Below, one piece after another: positions 6,135 through 8,169 of a DNA stretch of 8,169 bases. Both the position numbers and the translations under genes were made by a program. The stretch is from Cohaesibacteraceae bacterium (GTDB lineage: Bacteria; Pseudomonadota; Alphaproteobacteria; Rhizobiales; Cohaesibacteraceae). The stretch covers positions 1 to 8,169 of the forward strand of contig JAESRR010000083.1 of the NCBI GenBank assembly GCA_016764535.1, read 5' to 3'. Every line of letters begins with the position of its first letter. The stretch's first letter is position 1. The notes under the pieces were generated by a model. It did no database searches, was not told the origin of the DNA, and was given only the letters and a program-made list of their open reading frames with translations.

Positions 6135-7193
6135 ATGACAATGGTTAAACAGCCTGATATTGCCGGCACAGTTCTGGATGTCATCGGAAACACACCTTTA
6201 ATTCGATTGGCAAAAGCATCACTGGAAACCGGTTGCGAAATCCTTGGCAAGGCCGAATTCCTCAATCCTGGTCAGTCGGTGAAAGACAGAGCTGCTCTTT
6301 ACATAATCCGGGATGCCGAAAAATCAGGCGCTTTAAAACCGGGCGGCATTATTGTGGAAGGCACAGCTGGCAATACCGGCATTGGCCTTGCTCTGGTTGG
6401 CAATGTGCTTGGATACCGGTCTGTTATTGTAATCCCCGATACGCAGAGCCAGGAAAAAAAGGATATGTTGCGTTTGGCAGGTGCGGAACTGATCGAAGTT
6501 CCCGCAGTACCATATCGGAATGATGATAATTACATCAAGATATCCGGTCGACTGGCAAAACAATTAAACGAGGAACATCCGCAAGGCGCCATTTGGGCCA
6601 ACCAATTTGATAACACGGCAAATCGTCAAGCCCATATTGAAACAACCGGCCCGGAAATTTGGGACCAGACCTCTGGTAAACTTGATGGTTTTATTTGTTC
6701 AGTGGGTTCTGGTGGAACTTTGTCCGGCGTCGCAATAGCACTCAAGGAACGCAATTCCAACATACAGATAGGACTTGCAGATCCGCAGGGAGCTGCGCTG
6801 TATGAATTTTTTAGGAACGGTGAACTCAAATCCGAAGGATCATCAATCACGGAAGGTATTGGACAGGGGCGCATTACCGCTAATGTGGACGGCATGCCGG
6901 TTGATAGATCATATCAAATTTCCGACGCGGATGCGTTGCCCTGGATCTTTGATCTTTTGGAAAATGAAGGGCTCTGCCTTGGAGGATCTTCAGCTATCAA
7001 TATTGCGGGTGCGGTTGCGATGGCAAAAGACATGGGCCCCGGGCATACCATTGTGACAATCCTTGCCGACTATGGTAACCGATATCAATCCAAACTGTTC
7101 AATCCCGCTTTCCTCCGAGACAAAAATCTGCCTGTACCTGCCTGGCTTGAGCGAACCAGTTCAATAACAATTCCCTTTATAAACAAGGACTGA
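6135..7193 (+). CDS. PLP-dependent cysteine synthase-family enzyme (CysK-like)
   Basis: Fold-type II PLP enzyme of 352 residues, somewhat longer than enteric CysK (about 320), with an extended C-terminus ending in a YGNRYQSKLFNP / LPVPAWLE pattern typical of alphaproteobacterial cysteine synthase A annotations. Seen: IGNTPLIRL (17-25), NPGQSVKDRAA (44-54) with Lys50 the expected Schiff-base lysine, the substrate loop TAGNTGIG (77-84), ETTGPEIW (169-176), the PLP-phosphate loop GSGGT (191-195), EGIGQGRIT (240-248), and GGSSAIN (283-289). The usual reaction would be O-acetylserine plus sulfide to cysteine. The loop reads TAGNTG where CysK has TSGNTG, so a cysteine desulfhydrase or other beta-replacement activity is possible. 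Start: ATG 6135 has GGA only 3 bases upstream, while ATG 6141 (MVKQPD) is spaced 9 bases from it and may be the true start. It is the first gene of a tight cluster with alaX and a sulfurtransferase. Confidence 0.9.
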   Translation: MTMVKQPDIAGTVLDVIGNTPLIRLAKASLETGCEILGKAEFLNPGQSVKDRAALYIIRDAEKSGALKPGGIIVEGTAGNTGIGLALVGNVLGYRSVIVIPDTQSQEKKDMLRLAGAELIEVPAVPYRNDDNYIKISGRLAKQLNEEHPQGAIWANQFDNTANRQAHIETTGPEIWDQTSGKLDGFICSVGSGGTLSGVAIALKERNSNIQIGLADPQGAALYEFFRNGELKSEGSSITEGIGQGRITANVDGMPVDRSYQISDADALPWIFDLLENEGLCLGGSSAINIAGAVAMAKDMGPGHTIVTILADYGNRYQSKLFNPAFLRDKNLPVPAWLERTSSITIPFINKD

Positions 7194-7195
7194 AT

Positions 7196-7924
7196 ATGGA
7201 AACCGCCCTTCTTTTTCGAGATGATGCCTACCTTGCCACCTGTGAAGCCAAAGTAACCGGCATCAATGAACGGGGCGGCATTCTGCTGGATCAAACCATA
7301 TTTTATGCAACCGGCGGCGGTCAGCCTGGCGATACCGGAAACCTTGAACGAAAAAACGGAGATATTGTTGAGATTGCAACAACAGTTTTTGGCTCATCCA
7401 AAAGTGAAATCGTCCACGTACCTGGCGAAAATGCTCCAGTTCCCGAAATTGGTGAAACTGTCATTTGCCATATTAATTGGGAAAAACGATTTGGCATAAT
7501 GCGCATACATACAGCCTTACATCTGCTTTCCGTCGTTGTGCCCCACCCTGTGTCAGGCGGCCAAATTGGCCATGAAGCGGGACGGCTTGATTTTGACATC
7601 CCCGAATCGTCCCTCGATAAATTTGATCTCACAGAAAAATTAAATGCATTGATATCAGGCAATCATTTGATTGGCAGTGAATGGATCACTGATCAGGAAC
7701 TGGCTGATAACCCGACATTGGTAAAAACCATGTCGGTTAAACCACCGGTTGGTTCGGGACGCGTGCGTCTCATTCGCATTGGCGATGTAGATTTGCAGCC
7801 ATGCGGTGGCACCCATGTACGTGAAACACAGGAAATTGGTGAAGTTCACATTCGAAAAATTGAGAAAAAAGGCAAACAAAACAGACGCGTTCGCCTGAGT
7901 CTTGGACCTGCGCCAACAAATTGA
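7196..7924 (+). CDS. alaX: AlaX-type alanyl-tRNA editing protein
   Basis: Free-standing relative of the AlaRS editing domain, 242 residues, the medium AlaX form with an N-terminal beta-barrel part and the catalytic domain. Such proteins hydrolyse Ser-tRNA(Ala) (and Gly-tRNA(Ala) in some) in trans. Seen: FYATGGGQPGDTG (36-48), the first zinc motif HTALH (105-109), SGGQIGHEAGRLDFD (120-134), and the second zinc motif CGGTH (203-207), so all four metal ligands are present. EIGEVHIRKIEKKGKQNRRVRL near the end is also family-like. The start has AAGGA (7185-7189) 6 bases upstream, which lies inside the end of the previous gene; the gap is 2 bases, so co-translation is likely. Pairing with sulfur and serine-derived metabolism is discussed in the findings. 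Confidence 0.93.
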   Translation: METALLFRDDAYLATCEAKVTGINERGGILLDQTIFYATGGGQPGDTGNLERKNGDIVEIATTVFGSSKSEIVHVPGENAPVPEIGETVICHINWEKRFGIMRIHTALHLLSVVVPHPVSGGQIGHEAGRLDFDIPESSLDKFDLTEKLNALISGNHLIGSEWITDQELADNPTLVKTMSVKPPVGSGRVRLIRIGDVDLQPCGGTHVRETQEIGEVHIRKIEKKGKQNRRVRLSLGPAPTN

Positions 7925-7930
7925 ATCTCC

Positions 7931-7934
7931 GGAG
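7931..7934 (+). promoter_or_regulatory. Ribosome-binding site of the sulfurtransferase gene
   Basis: GGAG lies 7 bases before the ATG at 7942, in the 17-base gap after alaX, and fixes the start of the truncated last gene. Confidence 0.7.
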
Positions 7935-7941
7935 TTAACTA

Positions 7942-8169
7942 ATGTCACGATCCCGCTATATTGTTACCCCACAATGGCTTGAAGAAAACCTGTCCCGAAC
8001 AGACGTCAAAGTGATTGATGCTTCCTGGTATCTGCCTGCCATGGAGCGCAATGGATCCAGGGAATATCTTGCGCACCATATTCCTGGAGCAAAACATTTC
8101 GACATCGATGCGATATCGGACAAGTCCAGTAATCTTCCACATATGTTGCCTTCACCGGAATTCTTTGCG
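7942..8169 (+). CDS. sseA: Rhodanese-family sulfurtransferase, SseA-like (3' end beyond the window)
   Basis: The first 76 residues of a protein usually about 280 long. The visible part is the start of the N-terminal (non-catalytic) rhodanese domain: RYIVTPQWLEENL (5-17), VKVIDASWYLP (22-32), the RxxxEYxxxHIPGA pattern (R40 to A50), then FDIDAISD and NLPHMLPSPEFF. This combination is characteristic of 3-mercaptopyruvate / thiosulfate sulfurtransferases, which move sulfane sulfur from 3-mercaptopyruvate to thiols or cyanide. The catalytic cysteine loop lies in the second domain, outside the window, so the donor cannot be settled here. The good ribosome-binding site and 17-base gap from alaX suggest it is the third gene of the same transcript. 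It fits with the cysteine enzyme upstream, since mercaptopyruvate comes from cysteine. Confidence 0.9.
   Translation, partial: MSRSRYIVTPQWLEENLSRTDVKVIDASWYLPAMERNGSREYLAHHIPGAKHFDIDAISDKSSNLPHMLPSPEFFA

Overview
The window looks like chromosomal sequence from an alphaproteobacterium, probably of the Hyphomicrobiales (Rhizobiales) type. This rests on the CobP/CobW/CobN set behind a cobalamin riboswitch, on protein motifs close to rhizobial-type homologues, and on a cysteine synthase / AlaX / 3-mercaptopyruvate sulfurtransferase-like neighbourhood. G+C looks moderate (just under half by eye), low for that group. Everything is read from sequence and family knowledge; no database search was run.

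Left block (1-5160, minus strand): a vitamin B12 operon. A long leader carries a cobalamin riboswitch (about 4968-5156). It is followed by cobP/cobU (4332-4886), cobW (3304-4332, start overlapping the cobP stop as TAATG) and cobN (3298 down to the window edge, about 1099 residues visible, C-terminus cut off). CobN is the large subunit of the aerobic cobaltochelatase, CobW a GTP-dependent metal chaperone thought to supply Co(II), and CobP activates the corrinoid side chain as the GDP derivative. The cobP ribosome-binding site has a complementary CUCCUG element 27 bases upstream in the leader, suggesting that the switch works by hiding the ribosome-binding site.

Middle (5160-6134): a small membrane-protein gene on the minus strand (5259-5522), a complete tRNA-Asn(GTT) on the plus strand (5760-5835) with a strong terminator-like hairpin behind it, and about 250 bases of non-coding sequence before the next gene.

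Right block (6135-8169, plus strand): a compact sulfur/translation-quality cluster. It holds a PLP-dependent cysteine synthase-family enzyme (6135-7193), an AlaX-type alanyl-tRNA editing hydrolase starting 2 bases later (7196-7924), and the first 76 codons of a rhodanese-family sulfurtransferase (7942 to the edge). The close spacing suggests one transcript.

I found no mobile element, CRISPR array or clear new system. The best second-look points are the proposed expression platform of the riboswitch, the cysteine synthase/AlaX/sulfurtransferase cluster, and the altered substrate loop (TAGNTG) of the cysteine synthase-like enzyme.
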